This document shows positions 1 through 11,944 of a stretch of DNA of 64,000 nt, in pieces; position 1 is the first letter of the stretch, and each line of letters starts with the position of its first letter. The notes below the pieces were generated by a model. It had not been told where the DNA came from. It did not search any database and worked only from the letters and a program-made list of their open reading frames with translations. This DNA is from KBS50 sp042666615 (GTDB lineage Bacteria; Actinomycetota; Actinomycetes; Mycobacteriales; Micromonosporaceae). The translations under genes and the position numbers were made by a program. The stretch spans positions 124,001 to 188,000 of the forward strand of contig NZ_JBHTDD010000003.1 in assembly GCF_042666615.1 (NCBI RefSeq). The letters are read 5' to 3'.

Positions 1-1124
1 TGCAACCGCTCACCCTTGTACGCCCGGCCGGTGCCGATCCCCTCGCCCGGCAGTTTGATCATCTGTATCGAGTCGGACCGGAGGTTACGCAGCGCGAAGC
101 CCCAGTCGGCGACGGTGGCACCCCGACCGTTGAAGATCAGGGACTCGCCGGCCGCCCGGAGTACGCCGTCCAGCTTGATCGGGTTGGTCACCACGTCCTT
201 GCTGAGCGCCTGGTTCGCCATCGCCCGGACGAACTGCTGCTGGTGCCGCTGCCGGTCGTAGTCGCCGTTCGGCAGCCCGTACCGCTGCCGGACGTAGTCC
301 AGGGCCTGCCAGCCCTTGAGGTGGGCGGTGCCCTTCTTGTACTCGGCCTGCGGACCGACGTAGCCCTCGCCGTACCGCTTGTGTTTGCGATGCGTGCCGT
401 CCGGCTCGCGGTGCTCGGACTTGACGTCGGTGTCGATGTACATCGTGACGCCGCCCATGGCGTCCACGATGCGCTGGAACCCGCCGAAGTCGATGATCGC
501 GCCGGCGTCGAAGCGCTCGATCCCGGTGACCTTGGAGACCGTCTTCGACAGCAGCTCGAAGCCGCGGGCCGGGTCTGGCCGCTCCTGCCCGGGCACCCGA
601 CTGCCGAAGTACATCGCAGAGTTGATCTTCTCGCGACCGCCGCGGTACTCGGCCTTCGGGAACGCCGGGATGTCCACCACCAGGTCCCGGGGGATGGAGA
701 ACAGGTACGCCTGGTCCATCGACTCGTTGACGTGCACGACCATGATCGAGTCGGACCGGGGCGGCTCGTTCGGGTTGCTGGCCCGAGGGTCGATGCCGAC
801 CAGCAGGATGTTGACCGGTCCGTTGATCTCCTTGCGCTTGACCTGCGCACCCGCCGCCTGGTCACCGAACAGGTCGGCCTGCTTCACCGCGCCCTGATAG
901 CGGGCCAGCAGCACCTCGGAGGCGATCAACACCCCGCCACTGAGCAGCACCAGCACCGTACCCAGAACCGTGCACACCCGGGCCCAACGGGGGATCCGCG
1001 ACTTCGTCCGGCCGCCGGACTTCCCGCCACCGGACTTCCCGCCACCAGCCGCCGTGCGGTCGCCGAAGCCCGGCGGCGCGTCACCGGTCACGCCGGTCGA
1101 CTTACCGTTCCGCCGCTTGGCCAC
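1..1124 (-). CDS. LytR-CpsA-Psr (LCP) family cell-wall ligase, 3' end cut by window edge
   Basis: LCP proteins transfer undecaprenyl-linked glycopolymers onto peptidoglycan outside the membrane. At least 374 residues are visible and no stop is reached at base 1. The N terminus is basic and rich in Gly/Lys/Ser, followed by one membrane segment (about residues 45-65) and then the LCP domain. Family hallmarks are seen in order: NILLVGIDPR, RSDSIMVVHV, SIPRDLVVDIP, the FGGFQRIVDAMGGV block, and a YVRQRYGLPNGDYDRQRHQQ-type catalytic stretch. The GTG start at 1124 is chosen because GGAGGG sits about 7 nt upstream. It lies about 235 bp downstream of atpD behind a terminator, in the place usually held by atpC. 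Confidence 0.9.
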   Translation of the reverse strand, partial: MAKRRNGKSTGVTGDAPPGFGDRTAAGGGKSGGGKSGGRTKSRIPRWARVCTVLGTVLVLLSGGVLIASEVLLARYQGAVKQADLFGDQAAGAQVKRKEINGPVNILLVGIDPRASNPNEPPRSDSIMVVHVNESMDQAYLFSIPRDLVVDIPAFPKAEYRGGREKINSAMYFGSRVPGQERPDPARGFELLSKTVSKVTGIERFDAGAIIDFGGFQRIVDAMGGVTMYIDTDVKSEHREPDGTHRKHKRYGEGYVGPQAEYKKGTAHLKGWQALDYVRQRYGLPNGDYDRQRHQQQFVRAMANQALSKDVVTNPIKLDGVLRAAGESLIFNGRGATVADWGFALRNLRSDSIQMIKLPGEGIGTGRAYKGERL

Positions 1125-1303
1125 GGCTGTCCCTCCACTGTCGTCGCGCTCCCACGTACCGGACGAGCACAACGGTCCGGATCGTTGCCGGCCGCGCTGA
1201 GCTGAAGTGAAAAGTACCTCGGATCCCGGCGGTGTGCCGAACCCCGTCCGTCGTACTGATCAACGAGAGCGGGGCCCGTTCCGTTCAATGTGCGGACCGG
1301 AAA

Positions 1304-1337
1304 GCGGAAAACCGCGCCGGCACGACGCCGACGCGGT
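1304..1337 (-). terminator. Rho-independent terminator after atpD
   Basis: Read on the minus strand, an 11-bp stem (1337-1327 paired with 1321-1311, one G-T pair) closes a 5-nt loop and is followed by TTTT (1311-1308). It starts about 20 bp after the atpD stop and separates the ATP synthase genes from the LCP gene. Confidence 0.75.
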
Positions 1338-1359
1338 TCCCGTGGATCAACTACGGACC

Positions 1360-2814
1360 TCAGTCCTTCATCAGGTCCTTGGCCTTGCGCTCCAGGTCCT
1401 CCAGGCCACCGCACATGAAGAACGCCTGCTCGGGGAAGTGGTCGTACTCGCCCTCGCTGATCTTCTTGAACGCCTCGATGGTCTCCTTGATCGGGACCGT
1501 CGAGCCCGGTACGCCGGTGAACTGCTCGGCCGCGTAGGTGTTCTGCGAGAGGAACCGCTCGATCCGGCGGGCCCGGCCCACCGTGACCTTGTCCTCCTCG
1601 GAGAGTTCCTCGATACCGAGGATGGCGATGATGTCCTGCAGGTCCTTGTAGCGCTGCAGGATCCGCTTCACCTCGGAGGCCACCGCGAAGTGCTCGGCGC
1701 CCACGAACTGCGCGGAGAGGATCCGGGAGTACGACGCCAGCGGGTCCACCGCCGGGTAGATGCCCTTGTCGGAGATCGACCGCTCCAGGTTGGTGGTCGC
1801 GTCCAGGTGCGCGAACGTGGTCGCCGGCGCCGGGTCGGTGTAGTCGTCGGCGGGCACGTAGATCGCCTGCATCGAGGTGATCGCCTGGCCCCGGACCGAG
1901 GTGATCCGCTCCTGCAACTGGCCCATCTCGTCGGCCAGGGTGGGCTGGTAGCCCACGGCGCTCGGCATCCGGCCCAGCAGGGTGGACACCTCCGAACCGG
2001 CCTGGGTGAAGCGGAAGATGTTGTCGATGAAGAGCAGCACCTCCTGCTTCTGCACGTCGCGGAAGTACTCCGCCATGGTCAGCGCGCTCAGCGCCACCCG
2101 CAGCCGGGTGCCCGGCGGCTCGTCCATCTGGCCGTAGACAAGCGCCGTCTTGTCGATGACGCCGGACTCGGTCATCTCGGCGATCAGGTCGTTGCCCTCG
2201 CGGGTCCGCTCTCCCACGCCGGCGAACACCGACGTACCACCGAAGTTGTTCGCGACCCGGGTGATCATCTCCTGGATGAGCACCGTCTTGCCCACGCCGG
2301 CACCGCCGAACAGACCGATCTTGCCGCCCTTGACGTACGGGGCGAGCAGGTCGATGACCTTGATGCCGGTCTCCAGCATCTCGGTCTTCGGCTCCAGGTC
2401 GGCGAAGGCCGGCGCCTTCCGGTGGATGCCCCACCGGTCGGAGACCTCCAGCCGCTCCCCCTCACGCAGGTTGAGGCACTCGCCGATGGCGTTGAAGACG
2501 TGGCCCTTCACCGCGTCACCCACCGGGACGGTGATCGGCGAACCGGTGTCCCGCACCTCGACGCCGCGCACCAGGCCGTCCGTCGGCTGCATCGAGATGG
2601 CCCGGACCATGTTGTCACCCAGGTGCTGGGCGACCTCCAGGGTCAGCGTCTTCTCGCCGCCGGACAGCGACACGTCCACATGCAGGGCGTTGAACAGGTC
2701 CGGCATGGCGTCGCGCGGGAACTCGGCGTCGACGACCGGGCCGATGACCCGGACCACGCGACCCGTGGCCGTCTTGGTCTCCGCTGGTCCGCCAGCGGTT
2801 GCGGATACAGTCAT
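1360..2814 (-). CDS. atpD: F1F0 ATP synthase subunit beta
   Basis: Catalytic beta subunit of the F1 head; three copies with alpha carry out ATP synthesis. The protein is 484 aa, normal for the family, with Walker A GGAGVGKT near residues 170-177 and the DELSEEDK-type segment (here ELSEEDK) late in the chain. The ATG at 2814 overlaps the atpG stop (TGATG), with GGAAG a few bases upstream. A GTG one codon earlier (2817) is also possible. It is the last gene of the operon here; a terminator follows and no epsilon gene is found. Confidence 0.97.
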   Translation of the reverse strand: MTVSATAGGPAETKTATGRVVRVIGPVVDAEFPRDAMPDLFNALHVDVSLSGGEKTLTLEVAQHLGDNMVRAISMQPTDGLVRGVEVRDTGSPITVPVGDAVKGHVFNAIGECLNLREGERLEVSDRWGIHRKAPAFADLEPKTEMLETGIKVIDLLAPYVKGGKIGLFGGAGVGKTVLIQEMITRVANNFGGTSVFAGVGERTREGNDLIAEMTESGVIDKTALVYGQMDEPPGTRLRVALSALTMAEYFRDVQKQEVLLFIDNIFRFTQAGSEVSTLLGRMPSAVGYQPTLADEMGQLQERITSVRGQAITSMQAIYVPADDYTDPAPATTFAHLDATTNLERSISDKGIYPAVDPLASYSRILSAQFVGAEHFAVASEVKRILQRYKDLQDIIAILGIEELSEEDKVTVGRARRIERFLSQNTYAAEQFTGVPGSTVPIKETIEAFKKISEGEYDHFPEQAFFMCGGLEDLERKAKDLMKD

Positions 2815-3749
2815 CACACTTCACTTCCCGACGCGGCGAGCGCGTTCGCGCCGCCGACGATCTCGCTGATCTCCTGGGTGATTCCGGCCTGGCGGGCCGA
2901 GTTCATCTCACGCGTGTACTTCTCGACCATCTCTTCGGCGTTGTCGGTGGCGCTCTTCATGGCCCGCCGCCGGGCCGCCGACTCGCTCGCCGCCGACTCC
3001 ACCAACGCCGCGTAGATCCGCGTGTTGATGTACTTCGGCAGCAGCGCGTCGAGTAGCACCTCCGCCTCCGGTTCGAACTCGTACGCCGGGAGCAGTCCCT
3101 TGGCCTCGGAGCGCGGTCGCTCCTCGACCTCCATGGGACCGAGGATCCGGGCCACCGGCGTCTGGTTCATCAGCGACTTGAACTCGGTGGAGACGATGTG
3201 CAACTCGTCCACCCCCCGGATGCCGTCCGGCCCCGGATCACCATCGACGTCGTCCGCCCCGGCGGTGAACGCCTTGATCAGGGTCTCGCCGACCTCACGG
3301 GCGTTGACGAACTCCGGCTGCTCCGAGAAGCCCGTCCAGCTCGCCTCGATCGGCCGGTTGCGGAACCGGTAGAACGTGACGCCCTTGCGGCCGATCACGT
3401 ACAGCACCGGCTCCTTGCCGTCCGCCTTGAGCCGCGCCATCAGCGACTCAGCGGTCTTGATCGCGTTGGAGCTGTAGGCGCCGGCCAGGCCACGGTCCGC
3501 CGTGATCAGCAGCACGCCGGCCCGCCGGATCCGCTCCCGCGGGGTGAGCAGCGGGTGGTCGATCCGCGCGTTCGACGCCAGCGCGGTGAGCACGCCGGTG
3601 ATCGCCTGGGCGTACGGCAGGGATGCCGCCACCCGGGCCTGGGCCTTGGCGATCCGGCTCGTCGCCACCAGCTCCATCGCCTTGGTGATCTTCTTCATGC
3701 CCTTCGCGGCGCGAATCCGCCCCCGAAGAACGCGTACCTGGGCCGCCAT
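2814..3749 (-). CDS. atpG: F1F0 ATP synthase subunit gamma
   Basis: Central rotor shaft of F1. It is 311 aa with the conserved N-terminal coiled coil (RGRIRAAKGMKKITKAMELV) and the matching C-terminal helix (ARRRAMKSATDNAEEM). An insertion rich in Asp/Gly near residues 195-215 is typical of actinobacterial gamma subunits. The stop overlaps the atpD start, and the gene begins 8 bp after the atpA stop, so translation of A-G-D is tightly coupled. Confidence 0.97.
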   Translation of the reverse strand: MAAQVRVLRGRIRAAKGMKKITKAMELVATSRIAKAQARVAASLPYAQAITGVLTALASNARIDHPLLTPRERIRRAGVLLITADRGLAGAYSSNAIKTAESLMARLKADGKEPVLYVIGRKGVTFYRFRNRPIEASWTGFSEQPEFVNAREVGETLIKAFTAGADDVDGDPGPDGIRGVDELHIVSTEFKSLMNQTPVARILGPMEVEERPRSEAKGLLPAYEFEPEAEVLLDALLPKYINTRIYAALVESAASESAARRRAMKSATDNAEEMVEKYTREMNSARQAGITQEISEIVGGANALAASGSEV

Positions 3750-3757
3750 GATCCGCC

Positions 3758-5434
<1,677 letters not shown>

Positions 5435-5516
5435 CCTCTGCTTCCTCTATTCAGGCCCGGTCTAGCCGGAACGGCGTGGATGTCTTTGTCGGCGCCTGGC
5501 GAGCGCGTCACGGTGT

Positions 5517-5595
5517 GCGGCGCCGGGGCGCCCGCGGGTGTTGCGGCGCCGGGGCGCCCCCTAGCTGTAGCGGCGCCGAGGCGCCTCCGGGTGTT
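5517..5595. repeat. Three tandem 26-27 bp repeats between atpH and atpA
   Basis: Units at 5517-5542, 5543-5569 and 5570-5595 each start GCGGCGCC and carry a small inverted repeat (GGCGCC-GG-GGCGCC in the first two). The third unit runs into the atpH stop codon. They can form serial hairpins in the mRNA between atpH and atpA. Confidence 0.85.
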
Positions 5596-6416
5596 CAGCG
5601 CTTGGCCAGCGCGTTTCTGGTGTCGGTGAGCCGGCGCAGGATCGTGCCGTCGTACAGGTCGGCGCCGACCCGGACGCTCAGGCCGCCGAGGATCTCCGGG
5701 TCGACCGTCTGCTTGACGCTTACCTCCCGACCGTATAGCTCGGAGAGCTTGGCGCCCAGCCGTTGCTCTTCCTGCTCGGTCAGCGGGGCGGCGACCGTCA
5801 CGTACGCCACCTGGCGGTCCCGCCGGTCGGCGGTCAATTCGACGAGCCGGGTCAGCGCACCCTCGAAGGAACGCCCGCCGAACCCGGCCAGCGCCACCTC
5901 GGCGAGCCGGACGGTGACCGGCCTGGCCTTCCCCGCCAGCAGCGCGCGGACCAGTTCGGCCCGCTGGGCCGGGGGTGCGACCGAGTCGGACAGCGCGCTG
6001 GCCAGCCCCGGGTCACCGGAGACCACCTGACCGAACCGGAACAGCTCGTCCTCGACCTCGCCGAGGTCCCCGGCCCGCTCGGCGCTGGCCAGCAGCGCCT
6101 CCACGCCGAGTCGCTCGGTGGCCTCCAGTAGCTCGGACGCCGCCGACCACCGGCCCGAGACGAGCTGGGTGACCAGCTTGGCGGCGTCCGCACCGATCTT
6201 GCCGGACAGCACGCTGCCGGCCAGGCCCGAACGGTCGCCACCGGAACGCGCCGGATCCGACAGTGCCCGGCGCAGTCTCGGCTGCTGGCGCAGCAGCCCG
6301 GCTACGGCGAGGACCTCGTCACCGGCGGTCGCCACCGCCGAGGCGTCGGCCTCCCGCGCGTACGCGTTGAGCCGTTCCGCCGCGGCGGCGTACGACTCCC
6401 GGCTGGCGGCCTGCAT
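5595..6416 (-). CDS. atpH: F1F0 ATP synthase subunit delta
   Basis: Peripheral-stalk subunit joining F1 to the b subunits. At 273 aa it is longer than the about 180 aa of E. coli but matches the actinobacterial form, which has an extra N-terminal helical region (rich in Ala/Arg, residues 1-90) before the OSCP-like core. The C terminus carries the conserved pattern VDPEILGGLSVRVGADLYDGT. The start ATG overlaps the atpF stop by one base. Confidence 0.95.
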   Translation of the reverse strand: MQAASRESYAAAAERLNAYAREADASAVATAGDEVLAVAGLLRQQPRLRRALSDPARSGGDRSGLAGSVLSGKIGADAAKLVTQLVSGRWSAASELLEATERLGVEALLASAERAGDLGEVEDELFRFGQVVSGDPGLASALSDSVAPPAQRAELVRALLAGKARPVTVRLAEVALAGFGGRSFEGALTRLVELTADRRDRQVAYVTVAAPLTEQEEQRLGAKLSELYGREVSVKQTVDPEILGGLSVRVGADLYDGTILRRLTDTRNALAKR

Positions 6417-6979
6417 CAGCGGGCCCCGGCCGGGGTGCCGTTGCCGGTACCCGCGGTCTCCAGGTCGGCGAGGAACCGCTCGACGGTGTTGCGGCGGCGG
6501 GCCTCGTCGGCAAGCGACTCACCAACGATCTTGCTGGCCAGGTCGACCGCCACCGTGCCGACCTCCGCCCGCAGCTCGCGGACGATTGTCTGCCGCTCGG
6601 CGGCGAGCTGCTCCTTGCCGGCCGCGATGATCCGATCCGACTCCTCGCGGGCCTTGGCCAGCACGTCGGACCGGATGCCCTCGGCGTCGACCCGGGCGTC
6701 GTCCCGGATCTTGGCAGCCTCGGTGCGGGCCTCGGCGAGCTGGGCCTTGTACTGCTCGAGCAGCTTGTTCGCCTCCGCCTGGGCGGTCTCGGCGCGCTTG
6801 ATGCCACCCTCGATGGCATCCACCCGGGCCTGGAACGTCTGTTCCATGCGCGGGAAGACGTGCTTCATCAGCAGGTAGGCGAGCAGGCCGAAGGCGACCA
6901 GCCCGACCACGATCTCCTGCCAGATCGGCACGATCGGGTTGTGCTCGGTGCCGCCCTCCGCGGCGAGATTCAGCAGCAT
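6416..6979 (-). CDS. atpF: F1F0 ATP synthase subunit b
   Basis: Peripheral stalk b subunit, 187 aa. One membrane helix is seen near residues 22-42 (IVVGLVAFGLLAYLLMKHVF), followed by a long Ala/Glu/Arg-rich coiled coil that binds delta and alpha. It lies between atpE and atpH and overlaps atpH by one base. Confidence 0.96.
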   Translation of the reverse strand: MLLNLAAEGGTEHNPIVPIWQEIVVGLVAFGLLAYLLMKHVFPRMEQTFQARVDAIEGGIKRAETAQAEANKLLEQYKAQLAEARTEAAKIRDDARVDAEGIRSDVLAKAREESDRIIAAGKEQLAAERQTIVRELRAEVGTVAVDLASKIVGESLADEARRRNTVERFLADLETAGTGNGTPAGAR

Positions 6980-7007
6980 GCCAACCTCCGGTTCGAGAAG
7001 GTTTCGA

Positions 7008-7244
7008 TCAGGAGGGGACCGTGAAGGCGTAACCGAACGCGATACCCAGCAGGGCCAGCAGTTCGACCACGGCGAAGCCGATCCACACGTACGGCAGGGT
7101 CATCCGGGACGACTCCGGCTGCCGGGCGGTCGACTGGATGTAGGCGGCGAAGATCAGGCCCACACCGATGCCGGGCCCGATGGCGGCCAGGCCGTAGCCG
7201 ATGGCGCTCAGGTTTCCGACGATGTTAACTTCCGCGAGGTTCAT
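7008..7244 (-). CDS. atpE: F1F0 ATP synthase subunit c
   Basis: Proton-carrying ring subunit, 78 aa, two membrane helices. The first helix has the glycine packing motif (GPGIGVG, residues 23-29); the second carries the proton-binding Glu61 in FAVVELLALLG. The polar loop is ARQPESS. A gap of 71 bp to atpB is usual and leaves room for a strong ribosome site (GGAGG before the start). Confidence 0.97.
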   Translation of the reverse strand: MNLAEVNIVGNLSAIGYGLAAIGPGIGVGLIFAAYIQSTARQPESSRMTLPYVWIGFAVVELLALLGIAFGYAFTVPS

Positions 7245-7315
7245 TTCTCGGATTCCTCCTGGGTATCTCGCGTGAGCTGTTCACGCGGGACGACAACGGG
7301 TTGTGCGGTTGTGGG

Positions 7316-8116
7316 TCAGTGCTCCTCGGCGAGGGCGCCCTGCACGTAGCTGGCGCTCAGCACGACGAAGATGTATGCCTGCAGGACGACGACAAGCGCT
7401 TCCAGGAAGGTCAGCGCGATGGAGACCGCCCAGGACAGCAGCGAGACCGGCTTCAGGAACAGGCTTGAGGAGTTGAGCAGCAGGAATCCGCCCAGCGTGA
7501 AGACCAGCAGGATGATGTGGCCGGCGAACATGTTCGCGAACAGCCGCAGCGCCAGCGACACCGGCCGGGCGATGAACGTCGAGAACAGCTCGATCGGGAT
7601 CAGCAGCGGCTGCATGAACCAGGGCGCCGGCGGCATCAGCGAGTGCTTCATGAACTTGCCGAAGCCGTGGTGCCGGATGCCGACCCAGATGAACATGACG
7701 TAGCTGATGATCGCCAGGAACGCCGGGAACGCGATGTGCGAGTTCGGGGAGAGCTGCACGCCGGGGATGATCTGCCACAGGTTGTTCATCAGGATGAAGC
7801 AGAACAACGTCGTGAAGTACGGCGCGAAGTTGACGCCGCGGTGGCCGATCATGTCCACCGCGATGTTGTTCCGCACGAACCCGTAGATCGACTCGGCGAT
7901 CCACTGCTTCCTGGTCGGCACCAACTGCGGCTTCCGGTAGCTGGCCAGGAAGAAGATGATGAGCAGCCCGACACTCACCCAGACCAGTGCGGTGACCTTG
8001 GTGAACCAGTACGAGTTGTGCGCGCCCCACGGCACGATGCTCGGCAGGAAGAAGTCTTCCACACTCGGCGGAAACGGTAGTTCGTTCTGCGCGAGAACGA
8101 CCGACTGTCCGATCAC
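7316..8116 (-). CDS. atpB: F1F0 ATP synthase subunit a
   Basis: Membrane stator subunit that forms the proton half-channels, 266 aa. The essential arginine is in LALRLFANMFAGH, with following conserved helices through residue 260. The open frame extends upstream to 8353 but that part overlaps the upstream gene. The GTG at 8116 is preferred because GGAAGGGA lies 5-6 nt upstream and the product then starts in the usual way (IGQSVVLAQ). It begins 13 bp after the atpZ-like stop. Confidence 0.94.
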   Translation of the reverse strand: MIGQSVVLAQNELPFPPSVEDFFLPSIVPWGAHNSYWFTKVTALVWVSVGLLIIFFLASYRKPQLVPTRKQWIAESIYGFVRNNIAVDMIGHRGVNFAPYFTTLFCFILMNNLWQIIPGVQLSPNSHIAFPAFLAIISYVMFIWVGIRHHGFGKFMKHSLMPPAPWFMQPLLIPIELFSTFIARPVSLALRLFANMFAGHIILLVFTLGGFLLLNSSSLFLKPVSLLSWAVSIALTFLEALVVVLQAYIFVVLSASYVQGALAEEH

Positions 8117-8129
8117 CGCGTCCCTTCCC

Positions 8130-8360
8130 TCAGGTAGGCGTGCCAAGCCGGCGGATGACCAGATAGACGCCCCCGGCCGCGCCGAGCACGATGCCGACTC
8201 CGGTGGCGATGCCGCCGGTGTCGAGCCACTGGTCGACCAACCAACCGATGAACCCCCACACCGCGAGACCCCCGATGAGGTACGCGAGCGCCGTCCAGCC
8301 CGCGCCGGCGTCCGGAGGTCCCGGATTGCCGGAAGGCTGGGGGGCTTGGTCACCGGTCAT
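8130..8360 (-). CDS. AtpZ/AtpI-like small membrane protein of the ATP synthase operon
   Basis: The protein is 76 aa with two predicted membrane helices (about 23-45 and 50-70). It has the AtpZ/AtpI-type pattern ALAYLIGGLAVWGFIGWLVD followed by GVGIVLGAAGG. Family members sit at the head of ATP synthase operons and are linked to c-ring assembly or Mg2+ handling; the role here is inferred. The start ATG at 8360 is preferred over the longer frame from 8414, which runs into the promoter region. Confidence 0.8.
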   Translation of the reverse strand: MTGDQAPQPSGNPGPPDAGAGWTALAYLIGGLAVWGFIGWLVDQWLDTGGIATGVGIVLGAAGGVYLVIRRLGTPT

Positions 8361-8512
8361 GACGGGCCGAACGATATCAGCCGGGCAGATGAGGCTGTGC
8401 CTCACCCCCCGCACAACTCAGTCGTGTGGGCGCTCCGGGAGGCGAAGTTCGTAACCTGGCACGCTACTCCGCTTCGGCGGGGGCGCAATGACCCATCACT
8501 GACAGTTTCGAT

Positions 8513-8617
8513 GTGGCGTGGGCCACGCCGACCCGACGCGGGTCGCCGTGGCGTGGGCCGCGCCGACCCGACGCGGGTCGCCGTGGCGTGGGCCGCGCCG
8601 ACCCGACTCGGGGCGCC
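8513..8617. repeat. Three perfect-period 35-bp tandem repeats upstream of the atpZ-B genes
   Basis: Units at 8513-8547, 8548-8582 and 8583-8617. The first two differ at one base; the third has two changes at its end. Units one and two contain the inverted repeat GACCCG-ACG-CGGGTC. The array starts about 20 bp past the atpI-like stop and lies 150 bp upstream of the atpZ-like start. The 276-bp gap (8361-8636) holds no gene. Confidence 0.9.
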
Positions 8618-8636
8618 GAAGAGGCTTTCCGCGCCG

Positions 8637-9060
8637 TCAGCGACCGCGGGCGTGCACCGTGCTGATCCACCAGATGTGGGCACCGGTCCAGCCCACCGCC
8701 CCGACGGCGATCCCCATGAGGAACGGCCTGAACCCGGCCCAGTCCTGGGCGGCCAGCGCGATCGTGACCGCGCCGAACAGGACAATCTTGGCGCCGTAGA
8801 CCCCCAGCCCGAACGGCAGCACCAACCGGGGGTGCACCGAGTCGGCCCAGGCCACCACGAGCGTGGACAGGACATAACCGACGGTGACCAGAGAGACGCC
8901 GGTGGCCGCGCCGATCGCTCCGTGCACCCCGGCGACCAGCCCACCCGCGATCGCGGCGAGCACCACAAGCACCCCGGACACCCCGATGAGGACCGGCAGG
9001 TGCCGGATCCGCCACCGGCCGTCGTCGGCCGCGGTCGTGGCGGCCGGACCGGCCGCGGGC

Positions 9061-9068
<8 letters not shown>
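8637..9068 (-). CDS. AtpI-like integral membrane protein
   Basis: The protein is 143 aa with four predicted membrane helices (about 25-45, 48-68, 85-105, 115-135). It ends at a short basic tail. Position directly before the ATP synthase genes and helix pattern fit the ATP synthase protein I group; sequence-level recognition is weak. The ATG at 9068 overlaps the glyA end by 8 bp, so it is coupled to glyA. An upstream start at 9110 would add a tail overlapping glyA more deeply and is less likely. Confidence 0.7.
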
Positions 9069-10371
<1,303 letters not shown>

Positions 10372-10456
10372 GGGCGGTCCCCTCGTCGCGGTCGGGCGAG
10401 CGACCCGACCGTGGGCACGACCGGTCGCTCAGCGGACAAGTCTAGGAGGCGGCACG

Positions 10457-11932
10457 ATGGGGATCATGAGATGCCTGGTCACCGGCGCCACCGGATACAT
10501 CGGCGGCCGGCTGGTCCCCCGCCTGCTCGCCGCCGGTCACGAGGTGCGCTGCCTGAGCCGGGACCCCCGCCGACTGCGGGACGCGCCGTGGGCCGGCAAC
10601 GTGGAGATCGTCGAGGGTGATCTCGGCGCGCCGGGGACGTTGCCCGCCGCGTTCGCCGACGTGGACGTGGCGTACTACCTGGTGCACTCGCTCGGTCAGC
10701 ACGGGTTCGAAGCGGCGGACCGGGCGGCCGCGACGAACGTGGCCGAGGCTGCGCGGGCCGCCGGCGTACGCCGGATCGTCTATCTCGGTGGCCCGGAGCC
10801 GGCGGCCGGCGACGGACCGGTCTCGCCGCACCTGCGCTCCCGGGCCGAGGTCGGCCGGATCCTCCTGGCGAGCGGCGTACCCACCGCCGTGCTCCGAGCC
10901 GCGGTGATCATCGGCTCCGGCTCGGCGTCCTTCGAGATGCTCCGCTACCTCACCGAGCGGCTGCCGGTCATGATCACCCCTCGTTGGGTACACAACCGGA
11001 TCCAGCCGATCGCCGTCCGGGACGTGCTGCGTTACCTGGTCGGCTGCGCCACCCTGCCGGTCGAGGTGAACCGCGGCTTCGACATCGCCGGACCCGACGT
11101 GCTCACCTTCGCCGAGATGATGCACCGGTACGCCGCGGTGGCCGGCCTGCGGCGGCGGCTCGTGCTGCCCACCCGGGTCCTCAGCCCGAGCCTGTCGTCG
11201 CACTGGGTGGGTGTGGTCACCCCGGTGCCGAACGCGATCGCCCGGCCGCTTGTGGAAAGCCTGGTCCACGAGGCGGTGGCGCGGGAACACGACATCGCCC
11301 GGTACGTCCCGGACGACGGCCTGACCGGCTTCGACCGGGCGGTCGAGCTGGCCCTGGCCAGGGTCCGCGACGCCGACGTGGAAACCCGGTGGTCGACGGC
11401 GAGCGGCCTGGACGCGGCGGCCGAACCGCTGCCCAGCGACCCGGACTGGTCCGGCGGCTCGGCCTACACCGACGACCGGGAGATAAGGGTGGCCGCCTCC
11501 CGCGCCGACCTGTGGCGGGTCGTCGAGGGGGTGGGCGGCGACAACGGCTGGTACTCGTTCCCGCTGGCGTGGTCGGTCCGGGGTTGGCTGGACCGCGCGG
11601 CCGGCGGGGTGGGGCTGCGCCGGGGACGTCGAGACCCGCACCGGCTGCTTATCGGCGAGGCGCTCGACTTCTGGCGGGTGGAGGAGATCGTCCCCGGCGA
11701 ACTGCTCCGGCTGCGGGCCGAGATGCGCCTGCCCGGCGCGGCCTGGCTGGAGCTGCGGGCGGTGGACGACGGGACGGCCGGCAGCCGCTACCGGCAGCGC
11801 GCCGTATTCGTGCCGCGCGGCCTGGCCGGGCACGCGTACTGGGCGGCCCTGACGCCGTTCCACGCGGTCATCTTCGGCGGGATGGCGCGCAACCTCGCCC
11901 GGCGCGCCGAGCGGGAGGGATGGACCTCCTAG
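10457..11932 (+). CDS. NAD(P)-binding epimerase-like protein with C-terminal DUF2867-type domain
   Basis: The protein is 491 aa. The Rossmann motif TGATGYIGGRLVPRLL is at the N terminus, the YLVHSL segment near residue 75 replaces a classic YxxxK site, and the core follows the NmrA/SDR-a type. The C-terminal 170 residues (from about 320) have the DUF2867 pattern, including the SFPLAWSVRGWLDR and FWRVEEI segments. AGGAGG sits 7 nt before ATG 10457, which decides the start although the frame is open further upstream. It is divergent from glyA by 85 bp. Substrate unknown. Confidence 0.88.
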   Translation: MGIMRCLVTGATGYIGGRLVPRLLAAGHEVRCLSRDPRRLRDAPWAGNVEIVEGDLGAPGTLPAAFADVDVAYYLVHSLGQHGFEAADRAAATNVAEAARAAGVRRIVYLGGPEPAAGDGPVSPHLRSRAEVGRILLASGVPTAVLRAAVIIGSGSASFEMLRYLTERLPVMITPRWVHNRIQPIAVRDVLRYLVGCATLPVEVNRGFDIAGPDVLTFAEMMHRYAAVAGLRRRLVLPTRVLSPSLSSHWVGVVTPVPNAIARPLVESLVHEAVAREHDIARYVPDDGLTGFDRAVELALARVRDADVETRWSTASGLDAAAEPLPSDPDWSGGSAYTDDREIRVAASRADLWRVVEGVGGDNGWYSFPLAWSVRGWLDRAAGGVGLRRGRRDPHRLLIGEALDFWRVEEIVPGELLRLRAEMRLPGAAWLELRAVDDGTAGSRYRQRAVFVPRGLAGHAYWAALTPFHAVIFGGMARNLARRAEREGWTS

Positions 11933-11944
11933 CCGGGGGCCAGT

